From assembly GCF_002943525.1 (NCBI RefSeq), contig NZ_CP025394.1:8571001-8635000 (forward strand): a stretch of DNA of 64,000 nucleotides, written 5' to 3'. Shown piece by piece: positions 1 through 7,733 of the stretch. The notes under the pieces are model-generated. The model had not been told where the DNA came from, made no database searches, and saw nothing but the letters and a program-made list of their open reading frames with translations. Within the stretch, counting starts at the first letter, position 1, and the number at the start of each line of letters is the position of its first letter. Source of the stretch: Kitasatospora sp. MMS16-BH015 (lineage in GTDB: Bacteria; Actinomycetota; Actinomycetes; Streptomycetales; Streptomycetaceae). The position numbers and the translations under genes were made by a program.

Positions 1-2
1 GC

Positions 3-545
3 GGGATCGACCTGGTGGTCAACTGCGCGGGCATCGGCGCCGTCGGGACGGTGGCGGACAACCCGGACGAGCAGTGGCAGCGTGTACTGGAGGTCAACCT
101 GCTCGGCGTGGTCCGCACCACCCGGGCCGCCCTGCCGCACCTGCGCCGGTCCGCGCACGCCTCGGTGGTCAACACCGGCTCGATCGTCGTCACCACCGGC
201 CTGCCGCAGCGCGCGCTGTACGCGGCGAGCAAGGGGGCCGTCCACGCCCTCACCCTGGCGATGGCCGCCGACCACGTCCGCGAGGGCATCCGGGTCAACT
301 GCGTCAACCCCGGCACCGTCGACACCCCGTGGGTCGGACGGCTGCTGGCCGCCGCCGAGGACCCGGCGGCCGAGCGCGCCGCGCTCGACGGTCGCCAGCC
401 GCACGGCCGCCTGGTCACCGCCGAGGAGGTGGCCGCCGCCATCGTCTACCTGTCCTCTCCGGCCGCGGCCTCCGTCACCGGCACCGCCCTCGCGGTGGAC
501 GGCGGGACGGCCGGCCTCCGACTGCGTTCCGACCAGAGGAAGTGA
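3..545 (+). CDS. SDR-family oxidoreductase, 3' part (start lies left of the window)
   Basis: C-terminal ~180 residues of a short-chain dehydrogenase/reductase. Visible SDR marks are the NCAG motif after strand 4, the catalytic Ser region (NTGS) and the YAASK active site (YxxxK), then a PG motif and a Gly-rich C-terminus. The N-terminal TGxxxGIG dinucleotide-binding loop would lie upstream and is not in the window. The stop codon is 2 nt from the next start (548), so it is probably co-transcribed with the aldo/keto reductase. The SDR plus AKR pairing resembles non-phosphorylative L-fucose/L-rhamnose-type sugar oxidation, but that substrate is inference only. Confidence 0.9.
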   Translation, partial: GIDLVVNCAGIGAVGTVADNPDEQWQRVLEVNLLGVVRTTRAALPHLRRSAHASVVNTGSIVVTTGLPQRALYAASKGAVHALTLAMAADHVREGIRVNCVNPGTVDTPWVGRLLAAAEDPAAERAALDGRQPHGRLVTAEEVAAAIVYLSSPAAASVTGTALAVDGGTAGLRLRSDQRK

Positions 546-547
546 CG

Positions 548-1537
548 ATGCGCCGGCACACCCTCGGCCCCGGGCCGGTACGCGTCAGTGAACTCGCCTT
601 CGGGGCGGCCGGGATCGGCAACCTGTTCACGCCGGTGGGCGAGGAGCAGGCCGAGCAGGCGGTGGCCGCGGCCTGGGAGAGCGGCGTGCGGTACTTCGAC
701 ACGGCGCCGCACTACGGCCTCGGGCTCTCCGAACGCCGGCTCGGCGCCGCGCTGCGGTCCTGGCCGCGCAGCTCGTACGTGCTGTCCACCAAGGTCGGCC
801 GGCTCCTGGAGCCGGTGCCGTGCGTCGGTGACGACCTCGCCGACGGCTTCGCCGTCCCCGCCACCCACCGGCGCCGGTGGGATTTCAGTGCCGAGGGCGT
901 GCGCCGCTCGCTGGCGGGCAGTCTGGAGCGCCTGGGCGTGGACCGGATCGACATCGCCTACCTGCACGATCCGGACGACCACGCCGAGTGGGCCCTCGGC
1001 GAGGCCTACCCCGAGCTCGAACGCCTGCGCGCCGAAGGGGTGCTGGGGGCGATCGGGGTCGGCATGAACCAGGCCGAGCTGCCCAGCCGGTTCGTCCGCG
1101 AGACGGACATCGACGTGGTCCTGCTGGCCGGCCGCTACAGCCTGCTCGACCAGCGCGGCCTCGCCGAGCTGCTGCCGCTGGCCGCCGAGCACGGCGTCGG
1201 CGTCGTCATCGGCGGGGTCTTCAACTCGGGCCTGCTCGCCGACCCGCGCCCCGGCGCCACCTTCGACTACGCCGCCGCTCCGCCCGAAGTACTCGGCCGG
1301 GCAATGGAGTTGAAGGAGGTCTGCGAGCGCCACGGGGTGCCGCTGCGGGCCGCCGCGCTGCGCTTCCCGTTCGGCCACCCGGCGGTGGCGAGCGTCCTGG
1401 TCGGCACCCGCAGTGCCGAGGAGGCCCGGGACGCCGCCGCCCTGCTGCAGTGCCCGGTCCCGGCGGCGTTGTGGGCGGAGCTGGGCGAGCGCGGGCTGCT
1501 GCCGCCCGGCGTCCCGACCCCGGCGGAGGTGGGCTGA
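548..1537 (+). CDS. Aldo/keto reductase (sugar 1-dehydrogenase-like)
   Basis: A 329-residue TIM-barrel NAD(P)-dependent oxidoreductase. The catalytic tetrad is visible: Asp in FDTAPHYG, Tyr in the same motif, Lys in LSTKVGR and His in YLHDPDD. The C-terminal cofactor segment (VLVGTRS) is also present. Length and the LGLSERRLG segment fit the D-threo-aldose / L-fucose 1-dehydrogenase type of AKR. The ATG at 548 directly follows the SDR stop, giving a two-gene operon. A longer in-frame reading that begins inside the SDR gene was rejected because it only duplicates SDR DNA in another frame. Family assignment is firm; substrate is uncertain. Confidence 0.9.
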   Translation: MRRHTLGPGPVRVSELAFGAAGIGNLFTPVGEEQAEQAVAAAWESGVRYFDTAPHYGLGLSERRLGAALRSWPRSSYVLSTKVGRLLEPVPCVGDDLADGFAVPATHRRRWDFSAEGVRRSLAGSLERLGVDRIDIAYLHDPDDHAEWALGEAYPELERLRAEGVLGAIGVGMNQAELPSRFVRETDIDVVLLAGRYSLLDQRGLAELLPLAAEHGVGVVIGGVFNSGLLADPRPGATFDYAAAPPEVLGRAMELKEVCERHGVPLRAAALRFPFGHPAVASVLVGTRSAEEARDAAALLQCPVPAALWAELGERGLLPPGVPTPAEVG

Positions 1538-1586
1538 CGGATGTCGCCCCGGATGGTTCGTGTCACTCTCCTGGCGACTCTCGCAG

Positions 1587-1615
1587 TTGTCATCGGATGG
1601 ATGACATGTTAGAAC
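1587..1615 (+). promoter_or_regulatory. hsp18 promoter with RheA-type operator
   Basis: The inverted repeat TGTCATC-N5-GATGACA at 1588-1606 is identical to the operator reported for RheA, the thermosensor repressor of hsp18 in Streptomyces albus. It overlaps the -35 hexamer TTGTCA (1587-1592), which is followed after 17 nt by TAGAAC (1610-1615). Binding of a repressor here would block RNA polymerase. No rheA-like gene is visible in the window. Confidence 0.85.
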
Positions 1616-1663
1616 GGATTCAGGTGAAGCGCACTGGCACCCACAGTCCTGGAGGTGTTTCGC

Positions 1664-2098
1664 ATGCTGATGCGCACTGACCCGTTCCGCGAGCTGGACC
1701 GTCTGACCCAGCAGTTCCTGGGTGCGAACGGCACTTGGTCCCGGCCCGCCCCGATGGCGCTGGACGCCTGCCGTGTCGGGGACGAGTACGTGATCTGCTT
1801 CGACCTGCCGGGTGTGGATCCGGGGGCGATCGACATCGACGTCGAGCGGAACATGCTGACCGTCAAGGCCGAGCGCCGTCCCCGCCACCAGGGCGAGGAT
1901 GTGAAGTGGGAGCTGTCCGAGCGCCCGCTCGGCGTGTTCTCCCGGCAGGTCATGCTCTCCGACACCCTCGACCCGGAGGGGATCAGCGCCGACTATGACG
2001 CCGGCGTGCTGACCCTGAAGATCCCGGTCGCCGAGAAGGCCAAGCCGCGCAAGATCGCGATCAGCCACCCCGGCGAGCGCAAGCAGATCCGGGCCTGA
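1664..2098 (+). CDS. hsp18: Small heat-shock protein, Hsp20/alpha-crystallin family
   Basis: A 144-residue ATP-independent holdase chaperone of the cytoplasm. The alpha-crystallin domain runs from about residue 38 to 135 and includes the DLPGVD segment of the N-terminal beta-strand region and the conserved AxxxxGVLTLKIP motif (here DAGVLTLKIP) near the C-terminus. The start was set at the ATG at 1664 because a GGAGG lies 8 nt upstream; the GTG at 1655 overlaps this ribosome site. A RheA-type operator and promoter sit 50-75 nt upstream, so heat induction by derepression is expected. A strong hairpin follows the gene. Confidence 0.95.
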   Translation: MLMRTDPFRELDRLTQQFLGANGTWSRPAPMALDACRVGDEYVICFDLPGVDPGAIDIDVERNMLTVKAERRPRHQGEDVKWELSERPLGVFSRQVMLSDTLDPEGISADYDAGVLTLKIPVAEKAKPRKIAISHPGERKQIRA

Positions 2099-2115
2099 CC
2101 CCTCCCGACCGGGCC

Positions 2116-2156
2116 GCCCCGCGCAGCCTCCTCCCCCTCCGGAGGTCGCGCGGGGC
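2116..2156 (+). terminator. Hairpin terminator after hsp18
   Basis: GCCCCGCGC (2116-2124) pairs perfectly with GCGCGGGGC (2148-2156), with an additional inner CCTCC/GGAGG pairing. No U tract follows, which is usual for Streptomyces terminators. The stem ends about 45 nt before the next gene's start. Confidence 0.7.
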
Positions 2157-2201
2157 AGCCCCACCGGAGACCTGGATCTCATCGAAGAGGGACCTGACCC
2201 T

Positions 2202-2618
2202 GTGCGACCCCAACGCTTCGAGCGACTGCTCCTGGACGCCGCCACCTCGATCCCCGGCGTCACGGCCCAGACGCTCGCCGCCGCCGGCCACACCGCCCAT
2301 CCGTACGGCATCGCCGTCCAAGCGGCAGGCCGCACCACGCGATGGCAGATCGTCGCCGCGCACCAGGGCGACGACTACGCCCGCCCCGAACCCGCCCCCA
2401 CCCTGGGCGAACGCCTGCCCGAACCGCCGCTCGCGGCCGTCACCACCGATCCGGCGACCGTCGAACAGGCCCTGGTCGCCGCGGTCCTGCGCGGTGACCA
2501 GGGCGAGATCCGCGCCGTCGCCCCGTACTCGCAGCGTCCGGACCCACCCGCGGTGGCCTACGGAGCCACCTTCGACCTGTACTCCGGAGCCCGGATCTAC
2601 CTCAACGCGATCAGCTGA
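2202..2618 (+). CDS. Hypothetical protein, 138 residues
   Basis: No family recognised. The GTG at 2202 is preceded by a GAAGAGGG ribosome site. The product is soluble, with no signal peptide or membrane segment, and is rich in Ala, Pro and acidic residues. The middle region (about residues 75-100) resembles an amphipathic helix rich in Ala and Val. Codon use, with C/G at nearly all third positions, supports a real gene. It lies alone between the hsp18 terminator and the convergent GntR gene. Confidence 0.6.
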   Translation: MRPQRFERLLLDAATSIPGVTAQTLAAAGHTAHPYGIAVQAAGRTTRWQIVAAHQGDDYARPEPAPTLGERLPEPPLAAVTTDPATVEQALVAAVLRGDQGEIRAVAPYSQRPDPPAVAYGATFDLYSGARIYLNAIS

Positions 2619-2690
2619 GCTCCGGGGGCGCCCGCGGCCGTCCCTCCGCTCCGGACTCCGGACGGTCGACGCCGGCTCCGGTGCCGGTGG

Positions 2691-3401
2691 CTACGTCTCG
2701 ACCTCGGAAGTCGGGAGCGCTCCCTCGGCCAGGCGGTCCCGCAGCCACCGCTCGGTGGTGTTGATGTGCATCAGGGCTGCGGCCTGGGCGAGGCTCGGGT
2801 CGCGGGCGGCGAGGGCCTCGTAGATCGCCTCGTGCTCGGCTATGGTCCGCCCGGCCGCGTCCTGCTCGAGCAGTCCGCGCCACACCCTGGCCCGCAGGGT
2901 CCGCCCGGAGATGTGCTCCAGCAGCGTGGTCAGCGTCTCGTTGCCGGTGGCGGACACCACCGCACGGTGGAAAGCCGCGTCGTGCACCGTCAGCAGCTCC
3001 ATGTCGTCGCGCGCGGCCCGCATCGCCGACAGGTGGTGCTCGACCTGGGCGAGGCTCTCGGCGGTGACCCGGGTGGCGGCGAGAGCGGTGGCGGCAGGTT
3101 CGAAGAGCCTGCGCACCTCGGTGAGTTCCAACGCGGTGTCCCCCTGCAGGAGTTCGACCGCACCGCCGAGCCCTTCCAGCAGCAGGCTGGGGGCAAGGCT
3201 GGTCACATAGGTGCCGTCTCCGCGCCGGATCTCCAGCACCCGGGCGACCGCCAGCGACTTGACCGCCTCGCGCATCAGGTTCCGTGACAGCCCGAGCTCG
3301 GCCGCGAGCTGCTGCTCGGGGGGCAGCTTGGAGCCGGGGGGCAGCTCGCCCTCGCGGACCATCTGACGGATGCGGGCGATGGCTCTGTCGGTCAGGGACA
3401 C
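2691..3401 (-). CDS. GntR-family transcriptional regulator, FadR/FCD type
   Basis: A 236-residue repressor-like protein. An N-terminal winged helix-turn-helix (about residues 5-72) shows the GntR signature: PGSKLPPEQQLAAELG, then SRNLMREAVKSL and the wing RRGDGTYV. The C-terminal all-helical FCD ligand domain (about 90-220) carries the metal-binding pattern of this class: D..FH in the HDAAFHRAVV helix and a later H in EHEAIYEAL. FCD members usually sense organic acids such as sugar acids. It is transcribed away from the LacI gene at 3714, leaving a 312-bp shared control region. Confidence 0.92.
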   Translation of the reverse strand: MSLTDRAIARIRQMVREGELPPGSKLPPEQQLAAELGLSRNLMREAVKSLAVARVLEIRRGDGTYVTSLAPSLLLEGLGGAVELLQGDTALELTEVRRLFEPAATALAATRVTAESLAQVEHHLSAMRAARDDMELLTVHDAAFHRAVVSATGNETLTTLLEHISGRTLRARVWRGLLEQDAAGRTIAEHEAIYEALAARDPSLAQAAALMHINTTERWLRDRLAEGALPTSEVET

Positions 3402-3713
3402 GCCGTCAACCTACCAGGCTATCCCATGTCCAGGAAGGATCCCGGCCGGCCGGCTCGCACGTCCTCCCATTCCGCGGCCGATTCCACGCACGCCGTCTCA
3501 CGGATTCCCGTCAGATAGATCCCATGTATCGAATGGCCTGACGACCCGAGGTGTCCGAATCTTTCGACTACCATTCCGACCAGAGCCAGCAGCTGTACCC
3601 CTCCCCCTCCCGGCCGCGTTCTCCGGCGGGCTAGCATCCATGTCCGTACGGTGCGGGCCCCATCCCCACCGCACGACCGTCAACGCCCGGCAGCGGCAGC
3701 GCAGGAGGACTTC
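3402..3713. promoter_or_regulatory. Divergent control region between GntR and LacI genes
   Basis: No gene seen. The direct repeat ATCCCATGT occurs at 3421-3429 and 3520-3528, which could be GntR half-sites. CGAATCTTTCG at 3556-3566 is a near-palindrome of the CGAAA-N-TTTCG form bound by some Streptomyces LacI regulators of hydrolase genes. AGGAGG at 3703-3708 is the ribosome site for the LacI gene. Regulator assignment is inference. Confidence 0.4.
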
Positions 3714-4718
3714 GTGACCAGAGCGGCGACACTCGCCGAGATCGCTCAGGAGGCGGGAGTCTCCGCGCCGACTGTTTCGAAGGTCCTGAACGGGCGTGCC
3801 GACGTGGCTCCCGCCACCCGGGAGCGGGTGGAGGAGCTGCTCCACCGCCACGGCTACCGGCGGCGCGGCGGCCGCCAGGCGAGCCCCCTGCTGGAGCTGG
3901 TCTTCCACCAGTTGGAGAGCGCCTGGGCGATGGAGGTGATCCGCGGCGTCGAGAACGCGGTGCGGGAGGAGGGGTTGAGCATCGTGCTCTCCGAATCCGC
4001 CGGCCGTCTCAGCCCCGGCCAGTCCTGGGTGGACGGCGTGCTCGCGCGCCGCCCGACCGGTGTGGTGCTGGTGCTGTCCGATCCGGACCCCACCGTGGGC
4101 GAGCAGCTGACCCGCCGGGACATCCCCTTCGTGGTGCTGGACCCGGCCGGCGACCCGGGCCGGGGGGTGCCGGCCGTGGGCACCACCAACTGGGACGGCG
4201 GCCTGGCCGCCACCCGCCACCTGCTCGACCTCGGCCACCGCCGGATCGGCCTGATCGGCGGCCCGGCCCGGATGATGTGCAGCCGGGCCCGGGCCGACGG
4301 CTACCGCGCGGCGCTCGACATGGCGGGCATCCCGTACCTGGACGAACTGGTCAGGGAGGGCGACTTCCACCACGAGTCCGGCCGGCGGCTCGGCCTGGAG
4401 CTGCTCGGCCTGGCCGACCGGCCGACCGCCGTGTTCGCCGGCAACGACCTGCAGGCGTTCGGGCTGTACGAGGCCGCCCGTGAGCTCGGCCTGCGCATCC
4501 CGGAGGACCTCAGCGTGGTGGGCTTCGACGACCTCCCGCCGGCCCGCTGGGTCGGGCCACCGCTGACCACCGTCCGTCAGCCCCTCACCGAGATGGCCGA
4601 GGTGGCGACCCGTATGGTGATCGACCTCGCCCGGGGGACGCAGCCGGGGGCCCTGCGCGTCGACCTCGCCACCAGCCTGGTCGAGCGCGGCAGCACCGCC
4701 CGTCCCACCGGGAGCTGA
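3714..4718 (+). CDS. LacI-family transcriptional regulator
   Basis: A 334-residue repressor. The N-terminal LacI helix-turn-helix is clear (TLAEIAQEAGVSAPTVSKVL, then the hinge helix region to about residue 58), followed by a periplasmic-binding-protein-like sugar domain (about 62-330) with RPTGVVLVLS, DLGHRRIGLI and SVVGFDDL motifs. The GTG at 3714 was chosen because AGGAGG lies 5 nt upstream; an in-frame start at 3651 has none. No sugar genes lie next to it, so the controlled pathway is unknown. A near-palindrome at 3556-3566 may be its own operator. Confidence 0.92.
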   Translation: MTRAATLAEIAQEAGVSAPTVSKVLNGRADVAPATRERVEELLHRHGYRRRGGRQASPLLELVFHQLESAWAMEVIRGVENAVREEGLSIVLSESAGRLSPGQSWVDGVLARRPTGVVLVLSDPDPTVGEQLTRRDIPFVVLDPAGDPGRGVPAVGTTNWDGGLAATRHLLDLGHRRIGLIGGPARMMCSRARADGYRAALDMAGIPYLDELVREGDFHHESGRRLGLELLGLADRPTAVFAGNDLQAFGLYEAARELGLRIPEDLSVVGFDDLPPARWVGPPLTTVRQPLTEMAEVATRMVIDLARGTQPGALRVDLATSLVERGSTARPTGS

Positions 4719-4834
4719 CGGAGCCCCGTCCGGCCGCGGGCGGGTGCCGCCGAACCGCCCCGGGCATAGCGTGGCGACGGCACCCGCGACCGGCGCGGTG
4801 CCGAGACCGCGACCCGGTTCCCTGGAGGTCCGAC

Positions 4835-5755
4835 ATGCGAGCGGTGACCTACGACTCCTACGCCTCGGACAACTCCGGGCTGCGCTACCACGAGGTGCCC
4901 GATCCGAAGGTGGGCCCGGGCCAGGTGCTGATCCAGGTGCGGGCCGCCTCGGTCAACCCGGTCGACTGGAAGGTCATGGCCGGTGGTCTGGACGCCATGA
5001 TGGACACCGTCTTCCCCGTCGTGCCGGGCTGGGACGTCGCGGGCGTGGTCGTCCGGACCGGCCCCGACACACCGGAGTTCTCGCCGGGCGACGAGGTGAT
5101 GGCGTACGCCCGCAAGGACGTGGTGCAGGCCGGCACCTTCGCCGAGTACGTCGCGGTGGCCGCCCCGGCGGTGGCGCACAAGCCCGCCGCGCTCGACTGG
5201 GCGCAGGCGGCCGGGCTGCCGCTCGCCGGTCTCACCGCCCTGCGCTGCCTGGACCAGCTCGCCGTCGGCCCGGCCGACGTGGTCCTGGTGCACGGTGCGG
5301 CCGGCGGTGTGGGCAGCCTGGCGGTACAGCTCGGCCGCGACCGCGGGGCCCGGGTGATCGGCACCGCCTCCGAGCGCAACCACGCGTACCTCCGCGACCT
5401 GGGCGCCGAGCCGGTGACCTACGGGGACGGCCTGGCCGAGCGGGTCCGGGCACTGGCACCCGACGGCGTGTCGGCCGTCGCGGACTTCGTCGGCGGCCAA
5501 CTGGAGACGACGCTCGCGGTCCTGGCGGAAGGCGGCCGCCACGTCTCCGTCGCCGACCCGACGGTGTCCGGGCACGGCGGCCACTGGATCTGGGTCCGCC
5601 CGGACGGCGGCAAGCTCGCCGAGCTCGCCGCGGCAGCCGACCGCGGAGCCCTCACCGTGGAGATCGCCCGCACCTTCCCGCTGGAACAGACCGGCGAGGC
5701 GTTCGACGCCAGCCGCACCGGTCACACCCGCGGCAAACTCGTCATCGTGCCCTGA
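4835..5755 (+). CDS. NADP-dependent quinone oxidoreductase (zinc-less MDR family)
   Basis: A 306-residue medium-chain dehydrogenase/reductase of the quinone reductase class. The N-terminal GroES-like domain includes ASVNPVDWK and PGWDVAGVV. The Rossmann domain carries HGAAGGVGSLAVQL, the NADPH-binding loop of the zinc-less branch. The structural-zinc Cys quartet and the catalytic zinc ligands of alcohol dehydrogenases are missing, as expected for the family. A GGAGG ribosome site precedes the ATG. It probably reduces quinones or enones in the cytoplasm. It stands alone between two LacI regulators. Confidence 0.88.
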   Translation: MRAVTYDSYASDNSGLRYHEVPDPKVGPGQVLIQVRAASVNPVDWKVMAGGLDAMMDTVFPVVPGWDVAGVVVRTGPDTPEFSPGDEVMAYARKDVVQAGTFAEYVAVAAPAVAHKPAALDWAQAAGLPLAGLTALRCLDQLAVGPADVVLVHGAAGGVGSLAVQLGRDRGARVIGTASERNHAYLRDLGAEPVTYGDGLAERVRALAPDGVSAVADFVGGQLETTLAVLAEGGRHVSVADPTVSGHGGHWIWVRPDGGKLAELAAAADRGALTVEIARTFPLEQTGEAFDASRTGHTRGKLVIVP

Positions 5756-5785
5756 CGGGCTCCCCGTGGCGGGTGGGGGGTTGGT

Positions 5786-5845
5786 CTCTGTCGCTCCGCT
5801 CGCTGTCACTCCGGTCTCTGTCGCTCCGGTCTCTGTCACTCCGGG
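5786..5845. repeat. Tandem repeat, four 15-bp units
   Basis: Four consecutive units of the form CTCTGTCGCTCCGGT (5786-5800, 5801-5815, 5816-5830, 5831-5845), differing at a few positions, mostly the sixth to eighth base. They sit 59 nt before the start of the second LacI gene, in the 148-bp gap after the oxidoreductase. They could be a leader repeat or simple slippage. Confidence 0.8.
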
Positions 5846-5903
5846 TGGTATCCGGTGGGTCTTGGTCGCGTAGTGTGGTGGGCAGTCGAGGAGGGGGTCG
5901 GGT

Positions 5904-6935
5904 GTGGGTGGCGACAGTGTCGGGGCGGAGCAGCGTCTGCCGGTGATGGCGGATGTGGCGAAGCTGGCGGGGGTGTCGCATCAGACGGTGTCGCGGGTGT
6001 TGAACGGTGCTCCGCATGTGCGGTCGCAGACGCGGGAGCGGGTGTTGGCGGCGATCCGGGAGTTGGACTACCGGCCGAATTCGGCGGCTCGTGCGTTGGT
6101 GACGCGGCGTTCGCAGACGTTGGGTGTGGTGAGTTTCGACTCGACGTTGTACGGGCCGGCGTCGATGCTGGACGGGATCGAGCGGGCGGCGCGCAGTGCC
6201 GGGTATTTCGTGAGTGTGACGAGTCTGCGGTCGCTGGACGGGCGTTCGGTGCAGGAGGCGGTGGACCGGTTGCGTGACCAGGGGGTGGACGGGGTGGTGG
6301 TGATCGCGCCGCAGACCTCCGCGGTGAGCGCGGTGGGGCGGCTGTCCACCTCGGTGCCGGTGGTCGCGGTCGGCTCGGGTGACCAGACCCGGGTGCCGAT
6401 GGTGTCGGTGGGCAACCGGGCCGGCGCGCAGACGGCCACCCGGCACCTGCTCGACCTGGGCCACCGCACCGTCCACCACCTGGCCGGGCCGGCCAACTGG
6501 CTGGAGAGCCAGGACCGCGAACAGGGCTGGCGCCAGACCCTGCAAGCGGCCGGCGCACCCGTGCCGGCGGTGGAACGCGGCGACTGGAGCGCCCGCTCCG
6601 GCTACCAGGCCGGCCTGCGCATCGCCGAACAGGCCGCCGTCACCGCCGTCTTCTGCGCCAACGACCACATGGCCCTGGGCCTGCTGCGCGCCCTCCACGA
6701 GGCCGGCCGCCCCGTCCCCGACGACATCAGCGTCACCGGCTTCGACGACATCCCCGAAGCCGCCTACTTCATCCCACCCCTCACCACAGTCCGCCAGGAC
6801 TTCCCCGAACTCGGCCGCCGCGCCCTCGAACTCCTCGTCGAACAACTCGAAAACCAACCCACCCCCCACACCCAACTCCACCTCACCCCCGAAATCGTGC
6901 TACGCCGTAGTGTGGGACCCGCCAAACGCCCCTGA
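5904..6935 (+). CDS. LacI-family transcriptional regulator with mixed codon usage
   Basis: A 343-residue LacI protein. Helix-turn-helix at about residues 14-60 (MADVAKLAGVSHQTVSRVL, SQTRERV, YRPNSAARAL), then the sugar-binding domain with GVDGVVVIAP, DLGHRTVHHL and SVTGFDDIP. The first half (to about 6390) uses mostly G-ending and some T-ending codons. The second half uses almost only C-ending codons, with a sharp change around 6400-6480. This could reflect recombination between two LacI alleles. It is followed 19 nt later by the convergent stop of the membrane-protein gene. Its target genes are not evident. Confidence 0.92.
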   Translation: MGGDSVGAEQRLPVMADVAKLAGVSHQTVSRVLNGAPHVRSQTRERVLAAIRELDYRPNSAARALVTRRSQTLGVVSFDSTLYGPASMLDGIERAARSAGYFVSVTSLRSLDGRSVQEAVDRLRDQGVDGVVVIAPQTSAVSAVGRLSTSVPVVAVGSGDQTRVPMVSVGNRAGAQTATRHLLDLGHRTVHHLAGPANWLESQDREQGWRQTLQAAGAPVPAVERGDWSARSGYQAGLRIAEQAAVTAVFCANDHMALGLLRALHEAGRPVPDDISVTGFDDIPEAAYFIPPLTTVRQDFPELGRRALELLVEQLENQPTPHTQLHLTPEIVLRRSVGPAKRP

Positions 6936-6954
6936 GACGTGTGCTGGTGCGGGG

Positions 6955-7512
6955 TCAGCTGGTGAGCGTCCCGATCAGGATCGAGGTCCACCAGGCGACC
7001 TGCGACACGACTGCTGCTGCGGAGGCCCGCCACAGGTACGACGCGGGCAGGTCCCGCCAGGTGCTCGCCGCGGTCGTGGCGGGAAGCGTGGTGCGCAGCC
7101 GGTGGGCGAAGACGCCGTTGAGCGCTGCGACCAGAGCCGCAGTCAGGTTGACCGCCGTCCAGCGGTCGCCGAAGTCCGGCCGCAGGGCGGTGCCGGAGAC
7201 GGCGAGGCCGAGGAAGCCGCTCCAGATCAGCCACTCCGCACGGGCGGAGAAGGCGAGCAGGGTCGCCAGCCTGGCGCGACCCGCCAAAACCGCGAGGCCC
7301 ATCCCGTCGACGGCGAGCACCGCGCCGAAGCCCACCGCGAGGCTCAGCAGGTGGACGCCGAGCGCCGCCGTTCGAACATCCGGGCCGGGATGCGCCTGCT
7401 GGGACACGAGGATGACGGCGTACCAGCCGATGCAGACGGCGGCGACCCGCCGGACGGTTCTGTGCAGGTCGTGGGTGCCGCAGTAGTGGTGATGGGGAGT
7501 GTGAGCGTTCAC
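6955..7512 (-). CDS. Small multi-pass membrane protein, probably iron-regulated
   Basis: A 185-residue protein with four to five predicted membrane segments (about residues 22-42, 50-72, 80-106, 118-136 and 160-182). The N-terminus is His-rich (THHHY-like, in residues 4-13) with one Cys. No family could be named. The GTG start at 7512 lies only 9 nt from an iron-box-like sequence at 7522-7540, so transcription is probably iron-repressed and the transcript leaderless or nearly so. A role in iron, haem or metal handling is inferred from this site and the His cluster only. Confidence 0.72.
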   Translation of the reverse strand: MNAHTPHHHYCGTHDLHRTVRRVAAVCIGWYAVILVSQQAHPGPDVRTAALGVHLLSLAVGFGAVLAVDGMGLAVLAGRARLATLLAFSARAEWLIWSGFLGLAVSGTALRPDFGDRWTAVNLTAALVAALNGVFAHRLRTTLPATTAASTWRDLPASYLWRASAAAVVSQVAWWTSILIGTLTS

Positions 7513-7521
7513 TCCGCGATA

Positions 7522-7540
7522 TTAGCTTAGCCTTGGCTAA
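7522..7540 (-). promoter_or_regulatory. Iron box (DmdR/IdeR-type operator)
   Basis: TTAGCTTAGCCTTGGCTAA matches 15 of 19 positions of the actinobacterial iron box consensus (TTAGGTTAGSCTAACCTAA). It lies directly upstream of the membrane-protein start. It is AT-richer than its surroundings, which supports a selected site. Confidence 0.7.
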
Positions 7541-7733
7541 GTGGCCATCGGCCCGGTGGGGAGGGCGATTCGGCCGGGGAGAGCCGGAAGACCTGGCGTC
7601 ACGCGGAGCCGAGGCCGCCTGCGCCGAGGGGCTCGGATCACGTACCCCGAGCTTCTCCGGGGGCCGGGTTCTCGGCGGTCCGCGCCGAAGGCGATGGTGC
7701 GGCAGGGCCCGTCCCGGATCTCGTCTCCACAGC

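Noticed and set aside
446..2338. A 630-residue minus-strand open frame across the AKR and hsp18 genes
   Set aside because: Arg/Gly/Ala-rich shadow with no motif; the plus-strand genes have complete catalytic motifs and ribosome sites.
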